A stretch of DNA of 60,464 nt, from positions 9,727 to 70,190 of the forward strand of contig DDPY01000045.1 of NCBI GenBank assembly GCA_002342415.1. The letters are read 5' to 3'. Below, in pieces: positions 42,282 through 51,332 of this stretch; the stretch's first letter is position 1, and the number at the start of each line of letters is the position of its first letter. The stretch is from Prevotella sp. UBA2456 (GTDB lineage Bacteria; Bacteroidota; Bacteroidia; Bacteroidales; Bacteroidaceae). The notes below the pieces were generated by a model that saw only the letters and a list, made by a program, of their open reading frames with translations, made no database searches and was not told where the DNA came from. A program made the position numbers and the translations under genes.

Positions 42282-44797
42282 GATGTCTGGTCCAGTTGTT
42301 CGTATATCGAGTTTTTGCTTTTGTATTCGGGCACTATCTCCTTCATCTTCTGTACGGTCTTCATGTCGTCGAAGCGCTGGCTGATGGTGATGAGGTTGTC
42401 AATGTCACAGCACACATCGTTGTAGTTGTACTCCCGGACATTGGCTATGCGTATCTTCTCGTGGAACGAGGGCTTGGTGGTCTCGGCCTGGTTCAGCACC
42501 TCCTCATACAGTTTCTCTCCAGGGCGCAGACCTGTATAGACAATCTCTACATTCTTGGCATTGCTCAGCTTGATCATGCGCATGGCGAGGTCGGCAATCT
42601 TCACCGGCTTGCCCATGTCGAAGACGAAGATTTCGCCCCCCTTGCCCTTCGTGCCAGCCTCGAGTACCAGTTTACAGGCTTCAGAGATGAGCATGAAGTA
42701 GCGGATGATGTTGGGGTCGGTGACCGTCACCGGACCACCGTTCTTGATTTGCTCCTTGAACAGAGGGATGACCGATCCGTTCGAGCCCAGCACATTGCCA
42801 AAGCGCGTGGTGACAAACTGTGTGATGCCCAATACCAGCCCGTCCTTGATGGCCTTGTCGAGGCTCTGTACGTAGATTTCGCAGATGCGCTTCGAGCAGC
42901 CCATGACGTTCGTCGGGTTCACCGCCTTGTCCGTGGAGATCATTACAAACTTCTTCACGTAGTATTTCACGCTGAGGTCGGCGATGACCTTGGTGCCATA
43001 GACATTATTGTGTACGCTCTCGCTGGGGTTGTCCTCCATCATTGGCACATGCTTGTAGGCTGCTGCATGGAACACATAGTCGGGTTTCAATTTTTTGAAG
43101 ATGGCTTCCATGCGCTTCTTGTTGCAGATGCTGGTGACGATGGTGTGTGCCTCTATCTGGGGCCACTCCTTCTGCATCATCAGCCGCATGTCGTGCATCG
43201 GGGTCTCAGCCTGGTCTACGAGTATGAGCGACGCAGGCTTCAGCTTGGCTATCTGCTTCACCAGCTCGCTGCCGATGCTGCCTGCGGCTCCTGTCACCAT
43301 GATGTTGTAGTTGGCTATCTGTGCCTCCATCGACTGCATGTCCACCTGTATCTCGTCGCGCGGCAGCAGGTCTTCGATGCTGATTTCCTGCAGTTGGGGG
43401 GTGATGTCTGCATGGTCCTCTTCACGCTCACTGTCCCACTCCTTGGCCTGTTGGGTGATATAGATGTGGATGCCAGCCTTAATCAGCTCGTCCTGCAGGT
43501 GCTCGTTATTGCGGAATGCTGCAGCACGATAGGGCGAAATAATGAGCGCCTCAATGCCTTCGTCTATCATCGTCGGTATGAGCATGTCGTCTAACCGATG
43601 CACGCGCACACCCATCAGTATCTTATCTTCTTCCGTCTTGTCGTCCGAGACAAAGCCTTTCAGGTCGAAACGCATGGGCTTTTCGTTCCTGATATGCTTG
43701 GCGATGGCAATGCCGCCGTTCTTGACACCATAGATATAGGCATACTTCGAATCGATGCTGGCTAACGAGATGTCGTAGACAGTCTTCACCGCAATGCGCA
43801 CCATCCATAGCAGACAGGTGGCAAGCACAGTGGCTACCAGGATGTGAATCGGGCGTATGTAGACAAACGTTCCATAGTCTTTCAGCAGCATTTCTGCACA
43901 CAGCGTCAGTGCCATACCTGTCAGCATGGCGTATCCCACCTTCTTCAGGTCTACAAACGAAGAATAGCGCAAGATGCCTGAGTAGGTGCGAAACACCTTG
44001 AATCCGATGGCACAGAGCACCGTGTAGAAGGCAATATTCCCCACCAGATATTCTATTACGCGTAGCGTGTCCTTACCGCTGTTGAACTGCTGATAGACAA
44101 ACAGGTAGCTGAAGAAGACAATGGCACAGTCCATGAGGAAGATGCACCAAAAAGGGAGTGAGCGCTTGTTGAAGTACCAGTCGGCCAACTTGTTCAGGCT
44201 GCCAAGGCTGGCAATGCTCTTGAAAGTAAGGAATATAATCTTGAAATACTCCTTGACGCTCCTGTTCCTGATGTATTTCATGTTGAGCTTAATCTTGTCG
44301 GGCATGACTTTTTCTACATAGACCTTGTCAGGATGGGTAGAAGCGCCAAGTATCTCGTTCTCGTTGACATACTCGATACTGGCATAGTCGGTGATGCCTG
44401 GCTTGACGCTCAACACCTTTCGTTGCTCGTCGGTATATAGGTCTACATACTTTCTGACTTCTGGTCGTGGTCCCACTAAGCTCATGTCGCCCTTCAGCAC
44501 ATTAAACAGTTGGGGCAACTCGTCCATTTTGTATTTGCGGATGAAGTAGCCTATTCGGGTGATGCGCTCGTCGCGTTCGCCGATGGTGATAAGGCCTTGT
44601 TTGTCCGACCCCGTTCTCATGCTTCGGAACTTATAGAGCCCGAAAGGCTTTCCGTCCTTTCCGATACGCTCCTGACAATAGAATCCTCCTCCCCGGCTTT
44701 CTATTCGGATGAGCAGGTAGAGTATCAGAAACAGTGGCAATAGAACAATCAGTCCCAGAGTAGAGAACAATATGTCAAAAAACCTAATCACTGACAA
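42278..44797 (-). CDS. Fused phosphoglycosyl transferase and 4,6-dehydratase
   Basis: An 839-aa fusion. Residues about 1-200 form a second monotopic phosphoglycosyl transferase (KFRSM at about 54-58; KYKMDELPQLFNVLKGDMS with the DE pair; LVGPRPEVRK). The rest is a membrane nucleotide-sugar 4,6-dehydratase of the PglF/WbpM/CapD type: four membrane helices (about 215-340), a Rossmann-like domain, then NAD-binding MVTGAAGSIGSELVKQ and the active-site pattern NVMGCSK with Met in place of the usual Tyr. Fusion couples making a 4-keto-6-deoxy UDP-sugar to its transfer to lipid. The adjacent aminotransferase supplies the next step. Confidence 0.85.
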   Translation of the reverse strand: MSVIRFFDILFSTLGLIVLLPLFLILYLLIRIESRGGGFYCQERIGKDGKPFGLYKFRSMRTGSDKQGLITIGERDERITRIGYFIRKYKMDELPQLFNVLKGDMSLVGPRPEVRKYVDLYTDEQRKVLSVKPGITDYASIEYVNENEILGASTHPDKVYVEKVMPDKIKLNMKYIRNRSVKEYFKIIFLTFKSIASLGSLNKLADWYFNKRSLPFWCIFLMDCAIVFFSYLFVYQQFNSGKDTLRVIEYLVGNIAFYTVLCAIGFKVFRTYSGILRYSSFVDLKKVGYAMLTGMALTLCAEMLLKDYGTFVYIRPIHILVATVLATCLLWMVRIAVKTVYDISLASIDSKYAYIYGVKNGGIAIAKHIRNEKPMRFDLKGFVSDDKTEEDKILMGVRVHRLDDMLIPTMIDEGIEALIISPYRAAAFRNNEHLQDELIKAGIHIYITQQAKEWDSEREEDHADITPQLQEISIEDLLPRDEIQVDMQSMEAQIANYNIMVTGAAGSIGSELVKQIAKLKPASLILVDQAETPMHDMRLMMQKEWPQIEAHTIVTSICNKKRMEAIFKKLKPDYVFHAAAYKHVPMMEDNPSESVHNNVYGTKVIADLSVKYYVKKFVMISTDKAVNPTNVMGCSKRICEIYVQSLDKAIKDGLVLGITQFVTTRFGNVLGSNGSVIPLFKEQIKNGGPVTVTDPNIIRYFMLISEACKLVLEAGTKGKGGEIFVFDMGKPVKIADLAMRMIKLSNAKNVEIVYTGLRPGEKLYEEVLNQAETTKPSFHEKIRIANVREYNYNDVCCDIDNLITISQRFDDMKTVQKMKEIVPEYKSKNSIYEQLDQTS

Positions 44798-45980
44798 TCT
44801 CCTTGAAATTAGTGAGTATATATTCCACTTGCTCGTCTGTCAGTCTTGTATGCAGGGGAAGTGTGATTTCGTTTGCAAACTGCTGATAAGCGTTAGGATA
44901 GTCGTTGATGCTAAATCCCAGGTTCCTGTAGGCAGTCAGCAGGGGAAGGGGTTTGAAGTGTACATTGCAGGCTATTTCGCGCTCTGCCATCTTCACTATC
45001 ACGTCGTTGCGGTACTGACTGTCGTGTCCTATTAGACGCACCTGATAGAGATGCCCCGAAGAGGTGTGATCACTGGTATAGTGGCTGCGCAATTGCAGAT
45101 TTAAGCCCTTCAGTGCCTCATCGTAGCGCTCTATCAGCTCCTTCCGACGGGCCAGCATCTGCGGGTAACGCTTCATCTGCACCAACCCGATAGCTGCCGT
45201 TAGGTCGGTCATATTGCTCTTGTAGGCTGGCGTTAATACGTCATATTCCCAGGCTCCCAACTGGGTTTTCGCCAAGGCATCCTTGCTTTGTCCGTGGAGC
45301 GAGTTCAACTGGAACTGCCGATAGAGCCATTCGTTGTCGATGTCTGCGCGGGCTACCCATGTCAGCGCTCCTCCTTCTGCAGTGGTAAAATTCTTGACCG
45401 CATGAAAGGAGAACGAGGTAAAGTCACTGACGGAGCCTATCATCTTTCCGTTCCAACTGGCTCCGAAGGCATGGGCTGCATCGTCCACTACGATGACGCG
45501 CCCATAGGACTCCTGTAGCGCATTGGCTGGATGAAACAGTGAGCGCTTGCTCTCTACCACCTCCATCACTCTGTGATAGTCGCACGGTACACCGCCCAGG
45601 TCGACGGGGATGATAACCTTCGTACGCTCTGTGATGGCATCGGCCAGCAGGTTGTAGTCCATCTCGTAAGAGTCCTTTTGGGTGTCCACCAATACAAGTT
45701 TTGCTCCTACGTGACATACGGGACTTGCTGTGGCAGTATAGGTATAGGCAGATGTAATGACCTCATCGCCAGGGCCTACGCCAAGGATGCGGAGGATTGC
45801 CTCTAAACATGCTGTTGCCGAACTCTGGCAGACGGCTTTCGGAGCCTCACAGTATTCGGCTATCTGACGTTCAAACTCCTTGGTTCGAGGACCAGTGGTA
45901 ATCCATCCTGACAGTAGTGCTGCACGCACCTCGTCAGCTTCCATTTCTGTGATATCGGGAGGGGAGAATGATATTTTCAT
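44784..45980 (-). CDS. DegT/DnrJ/EryC1-family aminotransferase
   Basis: A 398-aa PLP-dependent sugar aminotransferase. PLP-binding Lys is in FHAVKNFTTAEGGAL, with DDAAHAFGAS upstream. Its end overlaps the fused dehydratase by 14 nt, so the pair probably makes a 4-amino-4,6-dideoxy UDP-sugar as PglE does after PglF. No PglD-like acetyltransferase is seen nearby, so the sugar may remain unacetylated or be finished elsewhere. Co-transcribed with the GT2 gene ahead of it (7-nt gap). Confidence 0.85.
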   Translation of the reverse strand: MKISFSPPDITEMEADEVRAALLSGWITTGPRTKEFERQIAEYCEAPKAVCQSSATACLEAILRILGVGPGDEVITSAYTYTATASPVCHVGAKLVLVDTQKDSYEMDYNLLADAITERTKVIIPVDLGGVPCDYHRVMEVVESKRSLFHPANALQESYGRVIVVDDAAHAFGASWNGKMIGSVSDFTSFSFHAVKNFTTAEGGALTWVARADIDNEWLYRQFQLNSLHGQSKDALAKTQLGAWEYDVLTPAYKSNMTDLTAAIGLVQMKRYPQMLARRKELIERYDEALKGLNLQLRSHYTSDHTSSGHLYQVRLIGHDSQYRNDVIVKMAEREIACNVHFKPLPLLTAYRNLGFSINDYPNAYQQFANEITLPLHTRLTDEQVEYILTNFKEIVSD

Positions 45981-45987
45981 ATTGTTA

Positions 45988-47010
45988 TTATCGGTTAGGT
46001 TTTACTTGAAAAGATTTCTTGCATATTATTTTAATAAGTCCACACAGATAACCGTAGCCATAGCTTAGGTGGACATTCAGGAACACATAAGGCATGAGCA
46101 GTGTGACGACGGGCTTGCCAGTGCGTATGGCTCCCATGCATCCTACCACAAGGGCAATGAAGAGGTAGAGCAGCAATACGGCGATGTAGACGCTGCGTAT
46201 CCAGGGCGAGAATATGCTCAGCACTCCGCCCACCATCAGCCCGATGAGAAATAGTAGCGGGAAGAACTGGCGGATGGTGGCCGGTGCACCCAGCTTCTTG
46301 TTCACCAAGGGTTTGTAGAGCCCGTACTGGTAGTACATCTGTCGCATCTTGCGGATGGAGTCGCGGGCTGTGTAGTTGATAATCACCTGAGGAATTAGGA
46401 ATATCTTTCCACCCTTGTTGAGCAGGCGCCCGTTGAACTCATCGTCCTGATTGCGCACCAAGTCGGTGTCGAAGAGTCCGGTCTTCTCAAACACCTCTCG
46501 CTTATAACAACCGAAGGGCACTGTGTCGGTTTCCATGATTTCCGAGGCCCCAATCTTGTGCATTGACCCGCCAACACCGAAAGGATGGCTCGACGCCAGC
46601 GCGATGGCCTGGCAGATAGCGGTGTCATTGGCGGGCTGTGTATTCCACACGCCTCCCACGTTGTCGGCATCCAACTCATAGAGATACTTCACCAACTCAG
46701 AGACGTAGTTCGTCGGATAGACGCAGTGGCCGTCGATGCGCATCACCACTTCGCCTGTCGACTCCTCCACGCCTTTGTTGAGGGCGTAGGGCACTACTTG
46801 CTGGGGATTGTCGAGCAGATGGATGTGGGGATAAGCCTTGGTATATTTTTCAATCAATTCCCTTGTCCGGTCGGTGCTTCTGCCGTCTATAAACAGCACC
46901 TCAAGACTATCTGTCGGATAGTCTTGTGCAATAATAGACTTGACGCACCTGTCGATAAACTTTTCTTCGTTGTAGACAGGGCATATAATAGATACTTGAT
47001 GAACGTTCAT
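45988..47010 (-). CDS. GT2 glycosyltransferase with C-terminal membrane helices
   Basis: A 340-aa glycosyltransferase of the GT2/ExoA type. Nucleotide-sugar binding starts at VSIICPVYNEEKFIDRCVKS, the DxD-like RIDGHC motif follows, then EDEF-like QDDEFNGRL. Three membrane helices near the end anchor it. It adds a sugar to the growing repeat unit. A TACCTTTGC box (47045-47053) lies about 35 nt upstream, next to the mobile cassette. Confidence 0.85.
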   Translation of the reverse strand: MNVHQVSIICPVYNEEKFIDRCVKSIIAQDYPTDSLEVLFIDGRSTDRTRELIEKYTKAYPHIHLLDNPQQVVPYALNKGVEESTGEVVMRIDGHCVYPTNYVSELVKYLYELDADNVGGVWNTQPANDTAICQAIALASSHPFGVGGSMHKIGASEIMETDTVPFGCYKREVFEKTGLFDTDLVRNQDDEFNGRLLNKGGKIFLIPQVIINYTARDSIRKMRQMYYQYGLYKPLVNKKLGAPATIRQFFPLLFLIGLMVGGVLSIFSPWIRSVYIAVLLLYLFIALVVGCMGAIRTGKPVVTLLMPYVFLNVHLSYGYGYLCGLIKIICKKSFQVKPNR

Positions 47011-47044
47011 TACTTATATAACGCTATATTTTCAGAATCAGTGT

Positions 47045-47053
47045 GCAAAGGTA
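47045..47053 (-). promoter_or_regulatory. -7 box of the GT2-dehydratase operon
   Basis: TACCTTTGC on the minus strand, inside the left direct repeat. Confidence 0.5.
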
Positions 47054-47112
47054 CGACTTTTTTTTGTGATTGCGCCTAAAAACGATGTAAACTTTGCGGG
47101 AGTATTATCCCA

Positions 47113-47210
47113 CATAAAGTTTTAAAAAGTGATGCAACTGATGTCATTTTGCAACACTCGCTGATAGTCAACGTGTTGCGCGTGACAAAATGGTGGCAAA
47201 ATGGCAAAAT
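47113..47210 (+). repeat. Left inverted repeat of the cassette
   Basis: About 98 bp; only scattered mismatches separate it from the reverse complement of 49881-49976. Confidence 0.85.
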
Positions 47211-47269
47211 AGGCTTGGAAATGCTGCGTCAGACACCTGTTTTCGTTGCAAAACCAGCTGTAAACCCAT

Positions 47270-47297
47270 GAAAATAGCCCCGATTTGGGGCTGTTTT
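47270..47297 (-). terminator. Terminator of the VirE-like gene
   Basis: AGCCCC-AAATC-GGGGCT stem with AAAAC before and ATTTT after, at the stop codon. Confidence 0.7.
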
Positions 47298-49162
47298 CAG
47301 GTTGATTCTTTCTGTTGGACAAGGTATTCCGTGCCATAGCGGGTTCGTTTTCGCTTCAACTGGTCGATGTTGGTGAGGAAGCGGCCGAAGGAACGGATGT
47401 TTCCGTTGCGGATGGCCGAGCCCGCCTTGCGCTTGATGGCGGAGAAGATGGCGGCTGTCGTCATGTACTGTCCGTCCTCGTCGTGCTCAGGGATGGCGAA
47501 GCACTCGTGGAAGAACATCTCCTCGGGCGACAGCATCTGGAACTGGCGGTTGGAGTCGATGAGCTGTCGTGTCTGCTCGTCGTTCAGCCAGTGGGGCTCT
47601 TTGTGGTCGAGCAGCCACATGGCCTGGGCATAGAGCTGGTCGTAGGGGATGGGTGCCGACATGTCGATGGGGCCCGTCACCTCGATGCCCATGAAGCGCC
47701 GGCTGCCCGTGGGGTCTGACAGGATGTCGGTCATGTTGCTGGTGGCAATGAAGGAGGCCAGACGGGGGAACTCCTCGACATGCTTGCCGTAGGGGCGCTT
47801 CACCTTGACGGATACCAGTTGTACGAGGTTTTTCAGGAATCCGTCCTGCACCGTGGGCGATATCTGGTTAAACTCGTCGAGGTTGATGAGTAGAAACTGG
47901 CTCATGGCCTGCAGAACGGACTTCCGCTCGGAGAGCACCAGGCTGTCTGTATATCCCCACTGCAAGTCGTAGGGTATCAGCGACTTGCAGAATGTAGACT
48001 TGTTGTATCCCTGCTTCGAGATGAGCAGCGGCACCATTGCGTTGCCATAGCGGAAATTCCTGCCCAGCCACTGCGACACCATGCCTAAGAACCAGGTGCG
48101 GAACCACAGCTGCCAGTGGGGATTCTTGGTGGGCACCCGGTGCGCCATGTCGGCTATGTAGTCGTGGCCGTCCCACTTGTCGTAGAGCGACCAGAGATAG
48201 TCCTGTACCGGGTTGTAGCGTTTCACGCGGTCGGACTTCAGATAGCGGTTCACGTCCTTGTCCCAGACGTTCAGTCCGGCCAGTCGGGCTTCCATCGCCA
48301 TGCCGTTCTGCGCCCGCTCGTCTACGGGTCGCCATCCGTAGTGCCATTTCTCCTTTGAGCGGTATTCCACGTATCCCATGATCTCGTTCGAGCGGAAGGC
48401 ATAGTGCTGCTCCATGAAGTCGATGAGCCGGCGGGTGGTCTGCATCACCTTGTCGGCAGCGTCGTCGGCAGGCTCTTCTGTCGCGGTGCTGTTCGTCGTC
48501 ATGGTGGCGTTGGCGTCGGGCATCGCCACGTCGGCAGGTATCCGCAGGGCAATGGCATCCTCGCGGTAATAGGGGTGCTCGTCGACGGTGGTGCGGAATC
48601 CTGCATGCAGCAGCTGCTGTTCCTGGCTGCGCACGGCAGGCATCACCGACACGCTTTCGCTCGTCTTGGCCATGCTCAGGATGGGTTCATACAGGCGGCA
48701 GAGTAGGGGGTAGACCTGCTGGCAGTAGGCCTCCATCTCCTCTTCCGTCTGGGGCAGCGAGCCGTCGGGGCGGCATGTCTTCACGATAATCTTCACGGAG
48801 CGCAGGCTGCTTCCTGTCAGGGCGGCGAAGGTGCAGGGCAGGATGGCCGCCATGCGCTTCACCTCTTCGGCCTCGTTGCGCTCTCTGAGTGTTTCCACCG
48901 TGAGTGTCAGCAGGCCGGTGAACGCTTTTGTAGTCAGCGTGCCCTCGGCCGTCTGTCGCATCTCCGCCGAGGGGTAGACGTAGGGCAGCCGGTGGAGGTT
49001 GGCATAGGTGGTGTACGACGCTGCATACATCACGTAGTCACGCAGGTGTTCAATGTCGTTATGGCGGTTGTCCGCCTGCATCTTCTTCATCAGCACCTCG
49101 GCCTTGATGGTCTTGACGTGCTGCTTGTTCTTCTTGTCTGTGCGTATGATGGTTATTTTCAT
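47297..49162 (-). CDS. VirE/VapE-like ATPase protein
   Basis: A 621-aa protein. An N-terminal region (about 1-150) resembles the VirE-N/BT4734 group; the second half is a VapE-type P-loop ATPase with LLISKQGYNKSTFCKSL (Walker A-like), FLLINLDEFNQ (Walker B) and ATSNMTDILSDPTGSRRF (sensor and Arg finger), ending with a DUF3874-like domain (RFLTNIDQLKRKRTRYG). The start at 49162 was chosen because the longer frame runs through a hairpin and has no ribosome site. Such proteins act as phage or island replication ATPases; here the role is unknown. Low resemblance to the larger DUF3987 protein at 16358. Confidence 0.75.
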   Translation of the reverse strand: MKITIIRTDKKNKQHVKTIKAEVLMKKMQADNRHNDIEHLRDYVMYAASYTTYANLHRLPYVYPSAEMRQTAEGTLTTKAFTGLLTLTVETLRERNEAEEVKRMAAILPCTFAALTGSSLRSVKIIVKTCRPDGSLPQTEEEMEAYCQQVYPLLCRLYEPILSMAKTSESVSVMPAVRSQEQQLLHAGFRTTVDEHPYYREDAIALRIPADVAMPDANATMTTNSTATEEPADDAADKVMQTTRRLIDFMEQHYAFRSNEIMGYVEYRSKEKWHYGWRPVDERAQNGMAMEARLAGLNVWDKDVNRYLKSDRVKRYNPVQDYLWSLYDKWDGHDYIADMAHRVPTKNPHWQLWFRTWFLGMVSQWLGRNFRYGNAMVPLLISKQGYNKSTFCKSLIPYDLQWGYTDSLVLSERKSVLQAMSQFLLINLDEFNQISPTVQDGFLKNLVQLVSVKVKRPYGKHVEEFPRLASFIATSNMTDILSDPTGSRRFMGIEVTGPIDMSAPIPYDQLYAQAMWLLDHKEPHWLNDEQTRQLIDSNRQFQMLSPEEMFFHECFAIPEHDEDGQYMTTAAIFSAIKRKAGSAIRNGNIRSFGRFLTNIDQLKRKRTRYGTEYLVQQKEST

Positions 49163-49204
49163 AGTCTGTTGCGTTGTTAATGGTGATACGTATTGCGTTG
49201 AAAG

Positions 49205-49263
49205 TTCCAGGGGGTGGAATGTTTCGTTCCATGCCATGGAACGCTTTGTTCCACCCCCTGGAA
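49205..49263. other. Nested perfect hairpin between the cassette genes
   Basis: A 15-bp perfect inverted repeat TTCCAGGGGGTGGAA (49205-49219) / TTCCACCCCCTGGAA (49249-49263) encloses a second palindrome CGTTCCAT-GCC-ATGGAACG. It lies in the 121-nt gap between the small gene and virE, so it would fold in RNA as a stable tandem stem; it might cap mRNA, attenuate virE or be a DNA binding site. Confidence 0.7.
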
Positions 49264-49283
49264 TAAATATTGCGTCGGCATCC

Positions 49284-49721
49284 TCATGTGATATCGTAGC
49301 TGGTGATGTAGTGATCGAAGGGTCTCTCGACGGGACAGCCCATGTCTGCCAGCATCTTCTTGATGTCCTCCTGCTGGGCAGGCGACAGCTTGCGGGTGCC
49401 GTCGTGGTAGCGGTAGTAGGTGCCCACACTGCCCAGATAGGCCCTAATCTTCCGCCTTACCGTTGCGTGCAGATGGTGGGGGATGTGGGCATGCATGGCA
49501 TTCAGCCCCCATGCCAGTTCCACCTTCTCCGAGGTGCGGTAGTAGCGGCACTTGCCGTCCTGCAATGCTGAGGGATAGACGGTCAGGCCCATCGTGCGCT
49601 TCTTGCTGATTTCTGCACCTGCGGCATAGCGCAGGCACTCGCCACACTGTGGGCACTCCTTGTTGAAACAAACCAGATAGTAGGATGGATCAACGTCTAA
49701 ATGAAACAAATCTTTTTCCAT
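49284..49721 (-). CDS. Small Cys-containing protein (DUF6078-like)
   Basis: A 145-aa protein with CPQCGECLRYAAG and another Cys pattern, then TYYRYHDGTRKLSPAQQEDI. It resembles the Bacteroidales family DUF6078, of unknown function, often next to VirE-like genes. The ATG at 49721 was chosen because the longer frame adds a hydrophobic stretch from AT-rich DNA. It is the first gene of the cassette operon. Confidence 0.6.
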   Translation of the reverse strand: MEKDLFHLDVDPSYYLVCFNKECPQCGECLRYAAGAEISKKRTMGLTVYPSALQDGKCRYYRTSEKVELAWGLNAMHAHIPHHLHATVRRKIRAYLGSVGTYYRYHDGTRKLSPAQQEDIKKMLADMGCPVERPFDHYITSYDIT

Positions 49722-49880
49722 GATATTTAAATTGTTAGGAATAATAATGATTAAAACAATGCAAAGATACAAAATAATTAGCAAAAATGCAAGTTTTCGG
49801 AGCTTTTTTTTGCCGTTTTTAGTGCATAATTTTCTGCTTTTAGCGCGTTTTTTTCATGTTTTTAGGCTTTTGGGGTGCCG

Positions 49881-49976
49881 ATTTTGCCATTTGCCACCAT
49901 TTTGCCACACGCAACACGCTGACTATCAGCGAGTGTTGCAAAATGACATCAGTTGCATCACTTTTAAAAACTTCAT
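49881..49976 (-). repeat. Right inverted repeat of the cassette
   Basis: Reverse-complement partner of 47113-47210. The remaining sequence 49722-50087 holds A/T-rich DNA, the right direct repeat and the promoter of the next gene. Confidence 0.85.
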
Positions 49977-50060
49977 GTAGCAGTTCATGTGTTTTTCTAA
50001 ATCAGTGTGCAGAGGTACTACTTTTTTTCTTATACTACGCTTTTTCCCGTTTTTTATGCT

Positions 50061-50069
50061 TACCTTTGC
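50061..50069 (+). promoter_or_regulatory. -7 box of the propeller gene
   Basis: TACCTTTGC 19 nt upstream of the start at 50088. Confidence 0.6.
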
Positions 50070-50087
50070 ACCCAAAACGAGAAGAAG

Positions 50088-51332
50088 ATGAATAAACTGG
50101 AGGCATTTGTCTATGAACGGGTCAAGAACAACTACGTGTTGAAGGATATGATCCGCAATATCTATCAGGGTTTCTATGATTTGCTGCCTAATTATGATTC
50201 CTGGTTTATCAACGAGCCTGTAGTGGCGGAAAACTGTTACTATGGTTTCCATGACGTGAAGCCTTTCGGCAGGGATAACCGCTTGTTGCTGGCCAATCGT
50301 CTCATGATCCCTCTGCGTATGCCTGCTAAGGATGATGCGCTGGAGGTGGGCTATCTCTCAGGCGAGAAATACTCACAGTGGCATAAATTGTCAGAAACCC
50401 GTGCGTGGAATTATCATAAGGGCTGCAGGTTGCAATGGGTCGGCGATGCGCGTGTCATTTTCAATACGTGCGAAGGCGGACGACTGAATGCCACGATTTG
50501 CGACTTGTCAGGAACAGAGAGATATCTGGTGAATTGGCCTGTTGATAGTGTGAGCCCTGACGGGCGGCTGGCTTCTTCTTTCAGTTATGGACGGTTGGAG
50601 AAACTGATGCCAGGCTATGGTTATGCCATAGGCGACGATGAAGCCTGTCTGGAGGAATATACCCCAAGTAGCACAGGTCTTTATCTGATTGACCTGCAGA
50701 AGAATGAGCGTCGTCTGCTCATCGACTTGAAGCGTCTTGCCGCTATTCAGTCAGAAGCCGATATGGCTGGGAAATACCATTTCGTGACCCATACGGAGTT
50801 CTCACCTGACGGGCGATACCTCGCTTTCCTGCACCGTTGGTATAACGGTACGTTCCAGCGTACCCGACTGATAGTGTGTGATTTGCAGACTAACGAGTTT
50901 CATGTCTCTCCGACTACAGGCATGGTGTCTCATTATGTGTGGAATGCCCGCAACGGAATAGTTGCTTACTGCCGTATGGAGGATATCGACTCCCATGTCT
51001 ATTTCTCTGGCCCTGACATGCGTGAATGGAAGCGTTGCGGATATCCGAAACTGAACTCTGACGGCCATCACCACTTTATTGACGACGATACATTCGTTGT
51101 AGACACCTATCCTGACAAATACCGCCATATGAAGTTATGGAAGGTCAGTATTGCGACTGGCGAGGTCACTCTGCTCGCTGACGTGAAGAGTCTCAAGCAG
51201 TTTGTCAATCCTGATGATAATCATAACTGGAAGTGCGACCTGCATCCCCGCGTCAGTGCCGATGGCACTCTCGTCTGTTTTGACTCTACCCACACGGGCA
51301 GACGCAGCCTCTGTGTGATGCGGATTCAGTAG
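50088..51332 (+). CDS. Beta-propeller-like protein in the polysaccharide locus
   Basis: A 414-aa protein with repeated WD/PD40-like blades (YYGFHDVKPFGRDNRLLLANR, SPDGRLASSFSYG, FSPDGRYLAFLHRWYNG, ...HPRVSADGTLVCFDS). The His-rich segment LNSDGHHHFIDDDTF recalls oligogalacturonate lyase-like propellers, so a polysaccharide-processing role is possible but unproven. No signal peptide. The start at 50088 follows the promoter; the longer frame precedes it. It is the only plus-strand gene between Wzx and the cassette, and overlaps the next gene by 7 nt at the 3' end. Confidence 0.65.
   Translation: MNKLEAFVYERVKNNYVLKDMIRNIYQGFYDLLPNYDSWFINEPVVAENCYYGFHDVKPFGRDNRLLLANRLMIPLRMPAKDDALEVGYLSGEKYSQWHKLSETRAWNYHKGCRLQWVGDARVIFNTCEGGRLNATICDLSGTERYLVNWPVDSVSPDGRLASSFSYGRLEKLMPGYGYAIGDDEACLEEYTPSSTGLYLIDLQKNERRLLIDLKRLAAIQSEADMAGKYHFVTHTEFSPDGRYLAFLHRWYNGTFQRTRLIVCDLQTNEFHVSPTTGMVSHYVWNARNGIVAYCRMEDIDSHVYFSGPDMREWKRCGYPKLNSDGHHHFIDDDTFVVDTYPDKYRHMKLWKVSIATGEVTLLADVKSLKQFVNPDDNHNWKCDLHPRVSADGTLVCFDSTHTGRRSLCVMRIQ

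Larger units (their letters stand above)
47037..50028. mobile_element. VirE-like cassette with inverted and direct repeats
   Basis: A left arm of about 98 bp (47113-47210) is nearly identical in reverse complement to a right arm (49881-49976); both include GATGCAACTGATGTCATTTT and the ACACTCGCTGATAGTC region. Outside them are imperfect direct repeats, AATCAGTGTGCA(A/G)AGGTAC, at 47037-47065 and 50000-50028. Inside are the VirE-like gene, the small Cys protein and a large nested hairpin. No transposase or integrase is present. The cassette splits the polysaccharide locus, so insertion is likely; the outer repeats could be duplicated target or attachment sites. Confidence 0.65.

Noticed and set aside
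42296..43594. A 432-aa frame opposite the fused dehydratase, rich in Val and His
   Set aside because: It is the antisense reading of a well-defined enzyme.
47122..47337. Two open frames across the inverted repeats sharing the peptide DYQRVLQNDISCITF (47122-47337 and 49720-49980)
   Set aside because: The shared peptide is simply the translation of the two inverted-repeat arms; there is no ribosome site or wider conservation.
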